Shown here: positions 11,813-29,622 of the stretch, piece by piece
Layout: each line of letters begins with the position of its first letter
Numbering within the stretch: position 1 is the first letter of the stretch
Notes under the pieces: model-generated
The model's input: the letters and a program-made list of their open reading frames with translations, nothing else
Databases searched by the model: none
Told to the model about the DNA's origin: nothing
Source: Arctopsyche grandis
Taxonomy: Eukaryota; Arthropoda; Insecta; Trichoptera; Hydropsychidae
Direction of reading: 5' to 3'
Assembly: GCF_051622035.1 (NCBI RefSeq)
Contig: NC_135358.1
Coordinates: forward strand, 19,792,001 to 19,856,000
DNA: 64,000 nucleotides
Program-made: the position numbers and the translations under genes

Positions 11813-13900
11813 TTTCTTGAAAAGTTTCAGCACAATAATAATTCACTAGATTTTTTTTTATTTTTGTATGAATTCAACGCTACATTGACAAAGCCATTCG
11901 ACATTTCTTTAATATTAAGATTTCAATAATTTCCGGCATTATATTATATGAACAAAAAAAATGATAATTTAATGTAATAACTATTACACAAAATCAAGCT
12001 GTAATAATATAAATCAATCTTAGCATTGTATCAATCCGTTTAAATTGATATGTATTAAATTTTACTAATTCAATTAAGCCCCGTATGCCAGTCACATTTC
12101 CTCAGTAACGATACACTAGGAATTTCTATTTTTAAATTAATGATTTGTATTTATGATATCTTCATTCTAATTGGGTCAATTTGAGTATTGACGTGCATAG
12201 CCTTGTGATAATACTTGGCAATGATAATAGTACAGACCTGGCCAAGAAAACATTGTGTAACTTTGATTAACTTTTTTTTTACATAGATATAAGATAAATA
12301 TATTATATAGGCCCAATCCGGCAATACAAATGTACACAATTTTACATGCTTTATATTATATAACATAATATGTATAAACAATTCTTTACATATAAAGGCT
12401 CATAAAACTTGTGTCACGACAAGTCTCGACGATATCTTTTGATCCCGGGACACCCGGGATTGTAAATGTAAAACTTTGTTTCGTACCATCAACCGATCTA
12501 ACTTTCTTTTTCAGAAAAAAAAAGAAATTTCGAGCTTTGCGACCCACAGTGCCATTATAACTTTGCTTTGTGTCATTGTTTTGTTTCACATCAATTTTTG
12601 GACAAAATTTTTCTGATGACTCATTTCGTATGAGTTTTATCTGTTTTGCGGTTAAACTTGCAGGAATTTTCTAACACTCAATAAATTTTAAGGTAAACAT
12701 TTCCAGTAAATTATTAGCACGTGGAATGTTAATATTTATTTTAAATTTAAAATTGAAAACGTTAAGTCAAATATTGACATATTGGGAAAGTATTGACAGG
12801 TTGATATATATGTAAATGTTGATCCAACAGTGAAATAAAAACAATTGCTCTATAAAATGCACATCTATTTTAATTCGAACCATCAACAGTCTTATCGAAA
12901 CAGAAAATCAAAGCAAGATTTAATCCAACATAAAACGACATATTCAATATTTAAATGTAATCTCAAGATTTTATTCTTAGCAGGACGCTTATATCTTCAA
13001 AAGCCCATAAAGCTAATATTATTACGATATTATGTGGGCGGTGAATATGAAATTATTATCGTTATATAACTTGTAAATATAATGTGAGTTGAATCTACAT
13101 AAAATATATATCTATTAACATCTATCATATTATTTTGATTATTCTTTTTTAAATATATATATTATATAAAGAAATTTGTAAAATGGTCGATCTTATTCAT
13201 ATATTAAATGAATTATGGCGATTAAACGGAATTTTGTATGAATAGTGCAATATTATACATTACAGATTTAAGGCTTTAAATTTTAATGACAAGCTTTATA
13301 ATAAATATAATAAAAATATTTGGAAGAATGCTGCAAAAACTCACATAAAAATTGTGAATTCCGGTTATAATATACGACGAGCAATAAAAAAAGTTGTGAT
13401 TACGAAGCCTTGTTTATATAGTTTTATTGCGAAAGTGGAAAATTACCTCTTTCTTGCAAAGCTTAATTGGTACACGTACAGTGAAAAATCGATTTTCCAC
13501 TCTTCCAATAAAATGGTGTTTCATAGAAGTCGTTATTTACTTATAAATTTTATCGAAAGAACTACGCTAGAGCTTTCTTGCCAATCAGTATAAAAGTTTT
13601 GCCGTAAAAGAAAATTAGAGGTACATATTTTGTCATATCAACCGTTAACATTATATTCTGAGATATTATTTTTAGCGTTATAAAAGTATTATTTTTGCTC
13701 CGGAATAATTTAATAAAAAAATTCGGAAACCAACCCCTGACTCTATCTATGTATTTGAGAAATATAAGAAGGTCACAAAACAAAATTCGATACTGAACCG
13801 TACAGACACATTCACACATACCGACAGCATTATGAAGTACTAATAGCTATGACAGCATTTTCGATACCAATTGAGCGCAAATGTATGGAAACTTGCACAA
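11813..13900. other. non-coding stretch, no gene seen
   Basis: AT-rich, with no coding signal. A CCCGGGACACCCGGG palindrome sits near 12446. No transposon ends recognised. Confidence 0.4.
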
Positions 13901-13904
13901 GACA

Positions 13905-14790
13905 AAAGTTCTACTTCCGTTTGGCGGATTATGTTCAATATTTTTTTATTACTTAAAATCACTATCAGTATTATATAAAATTAATATCAAGAAGATTAAA
14001 ATAATTTAAAAGGTCAAAATAAAATAACGAAATATTTTTTAAAAAAAAATTCACTTCTGGTTTAGGAATTCTGACCAAAACCTTATCTGCTCTAATTTAG
14101 TACATAAAAAATACAAATATAAATTTTCAACTGTATACGTTTAGAGGTGTGGGCAGAATAGTTCTGAGAGGAAAAAAAAATTATTTTCATCAAATTAATA
14201 CAAGAGATATACTTGAATTTTTTCGTGAAGAGCACACATGTTTAAGGGGTCAAAAAAAATGGTGGAAGAAAAATCGAACAAGAGTAAACTACCACTTCCG
14301 GGTGATGGATGCTTTCCAAATTTTATACATAACTTGTAATTCTGAGAAAAACATAAAAAACCTCGATTCTCTAGAGTAAAAGTACTACTTCCGGTAAAAA
14401 TATTCAAAAAATATTAAGTTATAAAAATTATAATTTATATTACATGTAAAATATTTTCAGTCCGATTTAATTCGCCGTTTGGGAGATAATTGAATTCAAA
14501 AACTTAAAAAAAGAGGACACCTATAAGGGGAGGTACCATTTCCGGTCGATAATAATTTCAGTAACCGATACTAAGTTTCAGTTCGATAGGACTAACAGTG
14601 TTCAAAAATTCCTCAAAATACATACATATGTACATATATGGACACACAAACCAGACACACACACACACACACACATTTTTTTCTAGATCATGAAAACGTG
14701 ATCAGTAATTGATTCTGAGTTCGAATCAGCCAAAATCTCGAGTTAGAATTTTCGCATGATCACCAAATTTCATCCTCTACCTTTCACGTA
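13905..14790 (+). repeat. degenerate array of a CTACTTCCGG-containing repeat
   Basis: The word CTACTTCCGG or a close variant occurs at 13911, 14051, 14291, 14385 and 14535, spaced irregularly by about 94-240 bp. Similar AAAATTTTT-rich flanks and repeated AGAGTAAA-type leaders surround it. The array passes into a (CA)n run (14655-14674) and a segment with ATCATGAAAACGTGATCAG. It looks like the decayed 3' part of a multi-unit dispersed repeat. The family is not identified. Confidence 0.45.
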
Positions 14791-14798
14791 CATACATC

Positions 14799-15075
14799 CT
14801 CACTTAATTTGCGCGAGCAGGATATAACAGGAACAAGAGGAACAGGCTTTTCCTCCCGTATTAATGTGCGCGCGCAGAATACGGGAGGAAAAGCCTGTTC
14901 CTCTTGTTCCTGTTGTATCCTGCTCGCGCAAATTAAGTGAGTATGTGTCGTTTACTATGCACCCTTTTTATTTGATCTTTCGACTTAAGATCTTTCGATT
15001 TTCGATCTTTGCCTTCCGATATTTGGTTTTTCGTGCATTTCTAATTCGATCCCGTGAGGTGCACCCATTTTTACT
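14799..15075. mobile_element. foldback element with near-perfect 64-bp hairpin
   Basis: The arm 14799-14862 is inverted at 14878-14941 with a single mismatch and a 15-nt loop. It begins CTCACTTAATTTGCGCGAGC. The following 14942-15075 matches, in inverse orientation, the left arm and spacer of the foldback at 61222-61470 (shared words GATCTTTCGATTTTCGATC and CTTTGCCTTC). So this is the right half of the same element family plus a young internal palindrome; the outer left arm is missing. Confidence 0.75.
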
Positions 15076-17069
15076 ACGTACATACATATGTAGATAAAGT
15101 AAAGTTTAATATATTATATAAAGTTCTCATCTTAAAATTGATGTTAAATTTTGTTATATGAAAAAAGTTTTCAGCTTGCTTTACTAAGCTAATATCTCAA
15201 CAAAGAAAGCGGAGCGAAACGTGTTCAGAAAATAACAAAATATTCACAAGGAAATAGAAATTTCAGTAATTACTTAATATGCATGAAATTATAAAACACT
15301 TGAATGCAAAAGGCCACGATTAATTGCAACATATTATGTATGTTGCAATTTATATTTATTATACTATGTATTATTATGTATTATATTACATATGTATACA
15401 TACTACATATGTGCATATACATTTACATATGTACATACATACTACACATGTATGTGCATTTACATACGTAAAGTTGATATTTACGTTTCGGCACCATTTT
15501 GCTATTTTTTTCAGTTGGCAAACTTTCTGCAATCCCCTGAATTTTCAACGCAATGTGTCCTCATTAGGCACACAAGCCCTCTTTTTTATACTCAGAAAAA
15601 ACCAGTTCAGCCAAGCGAGCAAACCATGCATGCATGCATGCACTATTTTCTTTAGGTTTTGTTCCCAGTTAAGGCTTCGTTGAGTAAATTAAACGAGCCA
15701 GAAAGTATTGGACCAGGACTTAAAAGATTAAATTGACAATCTTTTAATGATATGGCTTCTGATACGCTTTTAAACTATAAAACGGATCACTGAAAATAAA
15801 AATTGAATCGAACATGGCTAACATCATAGCAATGACAATAAACACGAAACACGAACACAACTGCAATATTATAGTAAAATATTCTGTTTATTTTAATCAT
15901 TTAATAACGCAAATCTGTCAAGTCAAACGATCTTCCAGAACTCGTCTGGCTTACCATGGTCATCTGAAACCCCCATAAATACTCAATTAGTACATCACCG
16001 TCAAAGTTTAATGCCGATTTTAAAACAGCGCGAAGCCTTATCTTTTGATATATTTTTAGAATAGGCATTGCTTTTTCGGCATAAATGTAAAAAAATAAAT
16101 AATTAATGAGCGTACAAAAGTACCGAGGGTGAAACGTCTATTATTAATATTTTCTAAAATTAAAAAATGAATTATAGCAATATTATAGTATACTACAATT
16201 ATATACATATGTAGGTACATATGTATATATTTTATAATATAATGGAGACAATGAAAGGCATTTTTGTACGTAATATTAAGTATTTTCTTCCCGAATATTA
16301 TTAATTTAGAGAAGAAACCTATCACAACAATAGAACTCGAAGTTATTGCGGATAAGAATTTTTAATATGATTGAATAAAAGAAATATTTTTGTGCGTGGC
16401 GTCATCGAATTCCGATTTTCATTCAATGCGCTGTCAGATGTTTATAGCACGATAAAAAATAATCACTCAAAATTAATGCGTTCCTATTCCATTTAATATT
16501 AATCGCTCTCATTTTCAACTATATAAGTATATTATTTATTTTAATTAATCATCCACCTTTGATTTTATGAGTATTTTTTACACACTACTATTGCCGAAAT
16601 TTTCCGATCAGTGCTTTTCTTTTCCCGAAAAGTAATTCGAAACGAACTAAAATAAAAGCTAGCACACTTTTTAGCTCCATCATCATTTAAGTTTTACCGT
16701 ATTACATTTACATATGACAACTCCAGTTCATAATTCTAATCGAATCACTAACTAATTTCATTAAGAGCTTCGAGAAATTATAAATTTCGTTTCAATTTAA
16801 TATCTAAGAATGAAACATATGGAAGCGTAAACAATAGCAGTATTAAAAGGAGCTTGAAATCTTAAGTTCTTTAAGAAGAAGTTGAAGTCAGATTAGCACA
16901 TATATTATATAATACTTTCAAAAACTTTCAACATTGGCATTAAACTCGGATTACAGCTTAAATCGATAATCTCAGTTACTACTAAATAGATATTGCACAA
17001 TAAATTCTGCAAATTTGTACAAAATGAAACATGCACAGGACGATTAAAATTATTAAACATCGGACTTAC
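15076..17069. other. non-coding stretch, no gene seen
   Basis: AT-rich, with dense TACATATGTA-type words at 15380-15470 and a short (GCAT)n run at 15626-15641. No coding signal found. Intron 1 in the three-exon model. Confidence 0.4.
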
Positions 17070-17194
17070 TTTTTCTCTTTTCTTTGCTGCTTTTTCTTTT
17101 TGAAAGCCTTCTTAACCCTCAGAAGAAGAAAAGCAGCTCGATCAATGGTGAGGGCAGCCGCTACCGGCTTTTTGGTCGCTCCAGACTCATCCAT
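17070..17194 (-). CDS. candidate first coding exon of an unidentified minus-strand gene
   Basis: From an ATG at 17194-17192 the minus strand encodes MDESGATKKPVAAALTIDR, then AAFLLLRVKKAF and a strongly basic run (KKKKQQRKEK). It ends at an excellent donor, AAA|GTAAGT (intron begins at 17069). The exon leaves two bases of a codon, which the exon at 10585 completes. Without splicing the frame stops one codon later (AAG TAA), giving a 42-residue peptide. The splice reading is preferred because the donor matches consensus and the phases chain through two further exons. The basic region could bind membrane, nucleic acid or calmodulin, but this is speculation; no family recognised. Confidence 0.5.
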
Positions 17195-17511
17195 TACCGA
17201 TTGGACATCTCACACCACATTTTTGTCTCCATTTTATTTAGCGAAAGTTATTAATTTAAAATAAACTCAAATACAAATCACGCCAAAGCAATTTACATAT
17301 CCGTATGATCATTATTTTTAATGCGCTTCAAAGGAATCGGATACGGTTACACGCATAAATAATAAAATAGTCCCCAATTTATGTGAATAAATATCTTATT
17401 GCATTTCATTTTATTTTATTATATATTAGTATCCATCATCTGAAACAAAAATAAATTCAATATTAGTACGTACACACACATATACATATGTAGGTACATA
17501 TATTTAATGTT
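17195..17511. other. sequence upstream of the candidate first exon
   Basis: AT-rich. On the minus strand this would hold the 5'UTR or promoter of the three-exon gene, but I see no clear TATA box or initiator. A TACACACACATATACATATG run sits at 17470-17490. Confidence 0.3.
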
Positions 17512-18030
17512 GTAGCACGACAACTCAGCGCACGTCAACTTAGCGCCGACCTTTCGGCGTCGACAACTCGGTGCACCGACAATTCAGTGCAAGGACTATT
17601 CAGCGCACCGACAATTCAGTGCGAAATCAATTTTTTCAAAAAGTTTTAAATGCATTTTCGAAAACAAATACTCTATTGAAATTGTTGGCCATATCTACAT
17701 AATAATTTCAAAAAAATTCGAATAAATTTATGCCGGTTTAGAAACCCCGCTTAAGAATAAATTTTTGCGGCCTTTGTTAAGAAACCCTGCTTATGTAATA
17801 CTTCGTTGACCCCAGTGAGAAAATCATAAAGGTACAAAGAGTATCAAATAAATTTATTCGCATATTATGAAAATTTTGTGTAAATATGGCCGACAATTTC
17901 AATAGAGTAATTATTTTCGAAAACTTTTTGAAAACATTGATTTTGCGCTGAACTGTCGGTGCGCTGAATAATCCGTGCGCTGAATTGTCGTCCGCCGAGT
18001 TGTCGTGCGCTGAGTTGTCGGTGTGCCATA
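17512..18030. mobile_element. MITE with long inverted termini made of short repeats
   Basis: About 200-bp imperfect terminal inverted repeats. Each terminus holds five or six direct copies of a roughly 15-bp unit, consensus CGACAAYTCAGYGCAC. Inside these, both ends share a block ending in CTCTATTGAAATTGT and a GGCCATAT word. Outer boundaries are approximate (about GTAGCACGACAAC left, GTCGGTGTGCC right) and I cannot fix the target duplication. No transposase coding inside. The superfamily is unassigned. Confidence 0.75.

Positions 18031-22640
<4,610 letters not shown>

Positions 22641-22667
<27 letters not shown>
22641..22667. repeat. (TA)n run at the RTE 3' junction
   Basis: A 27-bp TA tract directly after the (TGA)n tail. 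It probably belongs to the same microsatellite that flanks the 5' end. Confidence 0.85.
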
Positions 22668-22671
<4 letters not shown>

Positions 22672-25662
22672 TTATACATAATAGCAATTACCCATACATA
22701 AAAGATATACTTTTTATAAAACAAAACATCGCCTATTATAATATAATTTTCCAGCATTATTCTCATTCTTCTGTTCTTCGTCAATCAACCTTCTCACTTA
22801 TAAACTGTTTTGAGTTTTTTACTTTCTACAATATTATGGTAACATTAAAAGAATATATGAATGCTTAACCCCTTCTAAACACAAAACATTAGAACAATTT
22901 GGACGCAAAACCAACATTTTAAAGTTTTGTCTGTAAAAGTCAAACAAATTTTCGTACTTTTCTAGCAATAAATTATGCAAAATTACTCAAAACTACGTTA
23001 AAAGTGAATTGTGGAAAATTGCTTTACTTCAGGAAATGTAATTAACTAAAGTACGTAATTTTAGACAATATGCACTCTAATATCCGTTAAATTAATATTT
23101 ATGTCATTATTTTACATGATTATTTTGTACTTTATGACATAATTGTTTGTAAAATCAGGGTTTAATTTAAACAAATGCATAAATAACCCTTCACTGCGAA
23201 TGTCACTTATCTGAGCTCATTCAGCAAACACGAATATGACGCGGCAAACCGGTATGACAGCATGACAACCCAGCTGTACCGGAAGTCCCACGTCAACCCC
23301 TCCCATAAACAAACTATACGTACATATGTATATGATACATTGTATGTGTCTATAAATTACAACCACCTAATATTATATATTGTAATCCACGATATAAATA
23401 ATACACGATATAAATAATAAATAAAAAAAAACATTTACTCAACTCAAAGGTTATAACCGAATTCTGTTTCATTCATAACCGAATTTTTGTTTCAGTTCTG
23501 ATTCCGATTAATTATTACTATTCATATTGTAACTTTATTTTACATCATGTATCAATCCGAAAGCACCCGTTGAAATTTCAACGGGCATAAAACTAGTATA
23601 TACCAATTCTATACTACATACACAATACCTCAGTATGACACTTTAAATTTCCCTTGAGATTTTATGTTTTTCCTTTCTCTCTAAGCTATTGCGATAATTG
23701 GAATAAAAAAATGTTAAAACTGTCCAAGCAATTATAATATGTGTATTATAAAATTTATTTTTCTCCAAATAGATTTATTTATTATGCGCATAACATACAT
23801 ATACATATGTGAATTTTAAAAGCCTCTGTTTTTAGTATGATCGCGTGATTCAAACACCGTGAAATTTTCCTAGAAAAAATAATCATTTTCGTTAATATTT
23901 CAAGCTCAAACTGATTATACATAACATTTTTTTTATATTTAAATGCGTTAGCGAAAATTTATCATTTTAATTTCAATAACAAATTTTCATTTGAATAAAA
24001 ATAAATTTTCTGATTCTTTTTGTGCGAGCACACACACTCGGATTATCTTCGTACACTGAATAGTCCAACCCCAATTTTCGTTTCATTTTATCGGCAAAAA
24101 ATCCCTTCTGAGAGGAATTCGAAAGAGGAAACGGGGAGATGAGGTTGAGTGAAACCGAGCAGAAAAGTAATTTATCTGCTTGCTCAGGCCGTATGCGAAA
24201 ATACCAGTACGCTTCTGCTGTATAGAGTTAGCCCAAAATTCGAAAATAATCCGATAAATTACAAGTCATATCTAATAAAAACATACCTAAAGCACAACAA
24301 TAAGACGAAAAAAACATACATATAATATGAATATACATACATATGTATTATACGTATAATCACATTGCATTGCTCTCGTCACAGATAAAACCTTCTAGGC
24401 CAGAAAAGCGTATGTGAAATACGGATCTACACATTTTGATCGAATAAATTGAACTTTAAAATTGGTTTAATTTCGTAACCATCACATTGTGTTAATTAAT
24501 GCACGTCAGGTATGATCGAACATTGGATAATGAAATTAAGCTGAATACCGCAGCTGAGTACCAATTATAGCAATCTGATTACGCCTAAATCGTTGCACGA
24601 CGCTTCTCCCATTAGTGCTAAATCATAATCGTATCGAAATTAAGTATTAGCTTTACGTACCCAACTTCAACCACAATATCTTTATAAATACTATAGGTTT
24701 GTGTGAAAATATGGTTGACCTTTAAATCAAACAATTTATGCTTTCTTCCCTATATTACAACATATGTACGTACATAAGTTTACCTATCCTTAGCCCAGTG
24801 TGCGTATATGTATGATTGGGATAGGTCTTTGATCGAGCCTCTCATATTATCACATTAATAATAATAACATGTACACTTACTTCATATCTATCTATAATTA
24901 TTCCCACGTCACGTTTAGCCGGATTTACTGAGATCTAAGAAACCCAAATTCAATCTAACAGCCCAAGTTAAATAAGAATTAATCGAAAGTCGATAAAAAG
25001 CCAATATTGACGAAACATGTATAAGTAGTTGTTTATATGTACAGTTCGTTATCTGTCGCTATTTTTTGATGGACATAAGATGTTGATTCATATAATATAA
25101 ATAAATATATTAGAAGGGCGAGTTTCTCGATATATTAGTATATGGTATTTATTTGGGGGTGGAGGAGAGTAGAGGAAATTAGATATTTATATGAAAAAGA
25201 TTAGCTTGGCGGCTTAGGGCGTCGGACGACTGGTAATAAAGGCGAGTTTATTGTGCGCGTTAAACGATTGGATACCTCGAGCAAGAACCGGTCCGTTCTA
25301 CAAAACAGCTTCCTTTCTATCCCTACTCTTCTAAAATTCTCTGCACACAGAGAGAAAAAATCGAGGGATGAAGAAGAAAGTAAGAAAGTGCGAGGAAAGT
25401 AATGGTCCGTTGTGAACGGTCTCGTCTCGTCCGTTCGACTGACCGTGGCCTTTCCGCGATACCACGCACTTTTTTTGATGGTCGACTTCGCCGACTTTCA
25501 ATTAACTTTTATGACCTTTTCCGACGTTTTCCCCAGCTCAGTTATTTACCTACACACTGCGAGAAAGCTTGAGAAACTCAAACTAACCGCCCTCCACCGA
25601 AATAAAAAACAAAAATGGAGATTTATGTATACAGTACAGAACAAGCTACATATACATACAAT
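22668..25662. other. mostly non-coding stretch; contains one Helitron 3' end
   Basis: AT-rich with no coding signal. Apart from the Helitron terminus at 23566-23596, I see only TACATATGTA words (23315, 23800, 24320-24350, 24765). A moderately GC-rich interval lies near 25200-25560; its open frames show no recognisable motif. Confidence 0.4.
23566..23596 (+). mobile_element. Helitron 3' terminus (hairpin plus CTAG)
   Basis: A perfect 20-bp palindrome, CCCGTTGAAATTTCAACGGG at 23566-23585, is followed by CATAAAA and CTAG at 23593-23596, then T. Hairpin plus CTRR next to T is the Helitron 3' signature. A related end lies at 43876-43904. The 5' end of this element was not found. Confidence 0.65.
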
Positions 25663-26125
25663 GTATGTATATATGTATATATATATATACATATATATGC
25701 CTGAAGAAAAAGATCTCCGATCAATGCGTTTTGCCAGTGTTGACGTATGGATCTGAAACTTGGACACTGAATGCCAAGATGCTACAAAATCCAATGCACT
25801 CAAAGAACTATGGAATGATGTATGTTTGGCATAACGAGGAAAGACATGAAGCGGAACACGTGGGTGAGAAGCAAGACAAGGGTAGTAGACATAGTGGATA
25901 AAGTAAAGAGATTGAAATGGCAATGGGCGGGCCACGTGGCTAGAAGAATGGACGAAAGGTGGACAAAAGAAGTGCTTGAATGGTACCCGAGAGAATGCAA
26001 AAGAGTAAAAGGAAGACCGCAGGGAAGATGGGTGGACGAAATTAGGAAAATGTGCGGGGTGAGATGGATGAGAGTTGCGCAAAACAGAGACGAGTGGAAG
26101 CGTGCTGGAGAAGCCTTCATCCAGC
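25663..26125 (+). pseudogene. RTE 3' fragment, 5' truncated
   Basis: Begins with GCCTGAAGAAAAAGATC at about 25698, directly after a short TATATG microsatellite (25663-25697). It follows the C-terminal coding of the intact RTE, with WQWAGHVARRMDERW and RVKGRPQGRWVDEIR recognisable. Homology stops at CCTTCATCCAGC (26125), before the natural end. Small deletions break the frame early on. Confidence 0.85.
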
Positions 26126-26190
26126 TGGGAAACAGGAATCTGGATCTGGAACCGAAAAAGGAATCCGGATCTGGAACTGAAAAAGGAATC
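26126..26190 (+). repeat. short tandem repeat after the RTE fragment
   Basis: Two to three degenerate copies of a unit of about 27 bp, GGAATCYGGATCTGGAAC plus a GAAAAA-type spacer. Confidence 0.55.
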
Positions 26191-26205
26191 GAAATAGAAG
26201 AGTGA

Positions 26206-29200
26206 ATCTGAATCGATTTAGGTTAAGGAAATCGATATCAAATTCAAAAGAAAATTAGATTTTTTCGATAACTTCACGGATTCTACGAACCACAACTTAC
26301 ATATAAAGACTCTTTCAAAATGATTAAAAACATTAGATTTAAAAAAAGTGCCAAACTTCACAGTTTCCCAATACACCAATATGGCCTGACATTCATTTGA
26401 CGGATTTTTACCCTCTATAGAGGGTATATAAGAGTATATCAGTATATCAGGGTATATCAGTATATGGTATATCAGGTATATACATAATGTATGTCACGAT
26501 TTCTAGACACACCAGTAGAATTATTGATTTACCGGTAAATATAACGGCCCATTTTTAGACTATTTATTGATAAACCGATAATGTATTATATGTACATGTA
26601 TATATTTTCAATATATTGAATAATTATGAGACTACATATATGTACATATGTACAAACATACATATATTAGTATACGGCCAGATTTTCAATAAATGAAGAG
26701 CTTCATTAAGCTGGTGTTTAATAAGAAACCAAACGAAATTCTTAATTGTTCAGATTAAATTACCTTGGATGAGTCCATCCAACGATAGTTTGATTAAGCC
26801 GTCCCGTTTCTATCAATTACGATCCAATCAATAATCAAGTGCTTCATCAACTTAGCCATTAATAGCAAATCTATGTATGTACGTGAGCGTAAGAAAGCTC
26901 CGTCGTGATAAAACCTTACGTTAAGTACTCGAGTTGAAGTACGCGAAAAATAAAATGAGAAATAACGGCGACAAAGGGTTTACTATTACGATTTTTAATT
27001 GCAAGTCGTCTTCCATTTTGCAAAAGGCGCCACAAATGGGAATTAATTAATTACGACAATATTAAACGAAGCTCTCGTTTTATTTTTAACCTCTCTTTCT
27101 GGGCCTCCGTTTGAAGATTACAAAATTGATAAATGAATTCCGCGGGTTGATAATTCAAAGCGGATAAATGAAACAGGAAGAAAAAAAAGGACAACATTAA
27201 AGGGCGGGGGAGGGGATGCTTCTTTCTAACAAAACTAATGTATTACATCCGGTTCCGATTGACGGAGAAATACGCATGCATTTATGTATACATACATATG
27301 TATATTGCATTGAATCTAGACACGGGTATTGTGTTCACAATAAAAGATAGATCTTGATTATTTTCGAATTATTTTCCGTGACGTATTTACATATATGTAT
27401 ATGTATTTGTATATATGTTCCAAAGTCCAAAGAACAGGAAATGTTTCAACGCGACTTGACCAGCATTTTTCTACACCATGGTGCAAATGAAAATATATTA
27501 CCTCTGATTGAATATTTCGATCGCAATCAAAAAAACCGGAAAGAGTGCTTTTTTTTTATTACGGGACACGTGATTCCATTACTCAAATTATCTCTTAACG
27601 ACAATGATGCCAAATAAAACAGTTTAAACGTACTGAAAGCAGTAAATCCATTTAATTGTGTACTATAATCTTCCTCGCCTACGTTTTGACAATAATTATT
27701 ACACATTTTTACGATTCTGTTCTTAATAATAAAATTCTAATTACCATCACCACAACTTAATGACAAAATTCCATTGCGTGCATATTAATTAATCACCGCC
27801 ATAATATACATACATTTATGTATGTATAATAATACTTATATTTAGAACAAATTTAATTTTACGACACACCCAATGATGTCGTTTAATATACTCATATATT
27901 TATAGGTATGCAACATACATTTAAATTGTACCATACATATGTACACATACATATGTACATTTGCAAAGGCGCTGAGAAATAATTTTCTTAAATTTAAATC
28001 ATTCTTTGATGAAAAAGTTATAAAGCAGTTAATAATATTAGTGTGTAAATTAATCACTTTGGTAAAAATAAAAATTCATATTATCATAATTATTACTTCA
28101 ATATTAATATTTAACAATAAATCCTTCAGATATACATACAAAAGTTAACCATACTATTTGAAAATTTGACAAATACTGTCATGGACATATTTTTATTAGG
28201 CGCTTCGAATCTAAAACGAATAAAAGTGTACCGAGAAAAATCTCTTTTACCTCATGTCGTCCATATTTTTATACCTTGCCGAAGATACATAATTCATTGT
28301 TAACCGAAGCATCTAATAGGATTAAACGGAATAACGAAACCGTATAAAAATATGTAGTGGGCGGGGAGGGGGTAGATGAGGAGCATTTATTTTTTTAGCA
28401 GTGAAATACGAGCGATCTGGGCATCGTTTTGCCAAAACGTTTCGCCAGTAAATCAACAAAAAAAAAACACGGTCAAAAGGGAATATAGAGTGTCGTATTA
28501 TTCGCGAGCGCGGTCGGTTGTCTAAATTCCGTTACTCTGTTTGCTTCCGGTTGTTCAGCAAATAATAATCGTTGAATTTGTACGAACGAACTGTGCAGCA
28601 CAAGCGCTAATAAACAGAGAAAAAATTGAAAAATAATTTTTTATAATAAATCATACGCGATAATTTCACCCACCACTTGCAGATCGTTATCTGTTGCTTT
28701 TATTGTAATATTACCCATGTACTATATAGTTTCCAAAGTTGATGTCATTATGATATGTAGAACATTATAGACGACATTGAATCAGAAAATTCAAGATTCG
28801 TTTCTCCTTTATGTGGTAGCACGTTCGAGCGTTAATCTAAAACGAACGCGTAGTAAATTGAAATCTGTGTCCCATAGCAATCAAAGGTGTCTTTATTGGC
28901 CGTCGCGCGGAAAAATGGCTCCGCTTTCGCCCATTAAGCCGCCTTGCGAAAATGTTTTCCGCCAGTTTTTCCGGTATACGTACACACGCTCGCTTGTTCA
29001 AATATTTATCGAGGGAAAATCTTTTTAGCCGGTGTTTTCCGCGCTGTGGCTTTTGTGTCGACGCTTTTACAGTCGTCGTCAACAGTTTCTCACACGTCGA
29101 CAAAATTCCCAATGACGATTCGTTACAATCCTTGTATGTACATACATATGTATGTATATGTATACAATGGTCCAATGGAACATTCTCGAACAATCCGAAA

Positions 29201-29448
29201 GTGCTCTGCCACATTGGCAAAAATGTTCAGTGTCGTGTAAACGTCTTGTGGCTCTCTGGAGGGCTTCTAGTGCGTCAGAAAATATCGGAAAATACCATCA
29301 CTTTTCACACATGAAACGATTGAACGAAGCTGGTATTAAAAATTCACAACTAGAAGCGCACAATGTGAGGTCAGTATATATTTTTGCTTAAATGCAAAAT
29401 ACCTAAATACTAATGTCCTGGGCAATACGCTACTTTTATTACATTAAA
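26206..29448. other. non-coding stretch, no gene seen
   Basis: A small cluster of GTATATCAG repeats with a CCTCTATAGAGG palindrome lies at 26410-26490. There are TACATATGTA words near 26640, 27290, 27400 and 27935-27960. From about 28400 to 29250 base composition is less AT-rich and several frames are open, but none shows a protein motif, so I do not call a gene. Confidence 0.4.
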
Positions 29449-29622
29449 CAGTGGCGTGCGGTGAAACTCTCCCTGTATTTGTCGCACAGCCTTATTTACG
29501 TGAGCGTGAGTAGGATACAAGGGGACCAGGTGACGTCATGCCGAGTACCCTTGTATCCTGCTCGCGCACACATAAGTAAGGCTGTGCGACAAAAATAGCA
29601 AGATTTTCACCGCACGCCACTG
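29449..29622. mobile_element. foldback MITE with hAT-like ends
   Basis: The whole 174-bp unit folds on itself. The ends are CAGTGGCGTGCGGTGAAA and its inverse, with inner arms sharing TTGTCGCACAGCCTTA and GGATACAAGG. The CAGTGGCG end resembles the hAT elements in this window, but the flanks ACATTAAA and GTACATAC are not a clear 8-bp duplication. The inner word TGTATCCTGCTCGCGCA is shared with the hairpin at 14.8 kb. Confidence 0.75.

Noticed and set aside
28837..29220. 127-codon open frame on the minus strand and overlapping frames on the plus strand
   Set aside because: Three frames are open together, residues are not family-like, and no splice pair delimits an exon.
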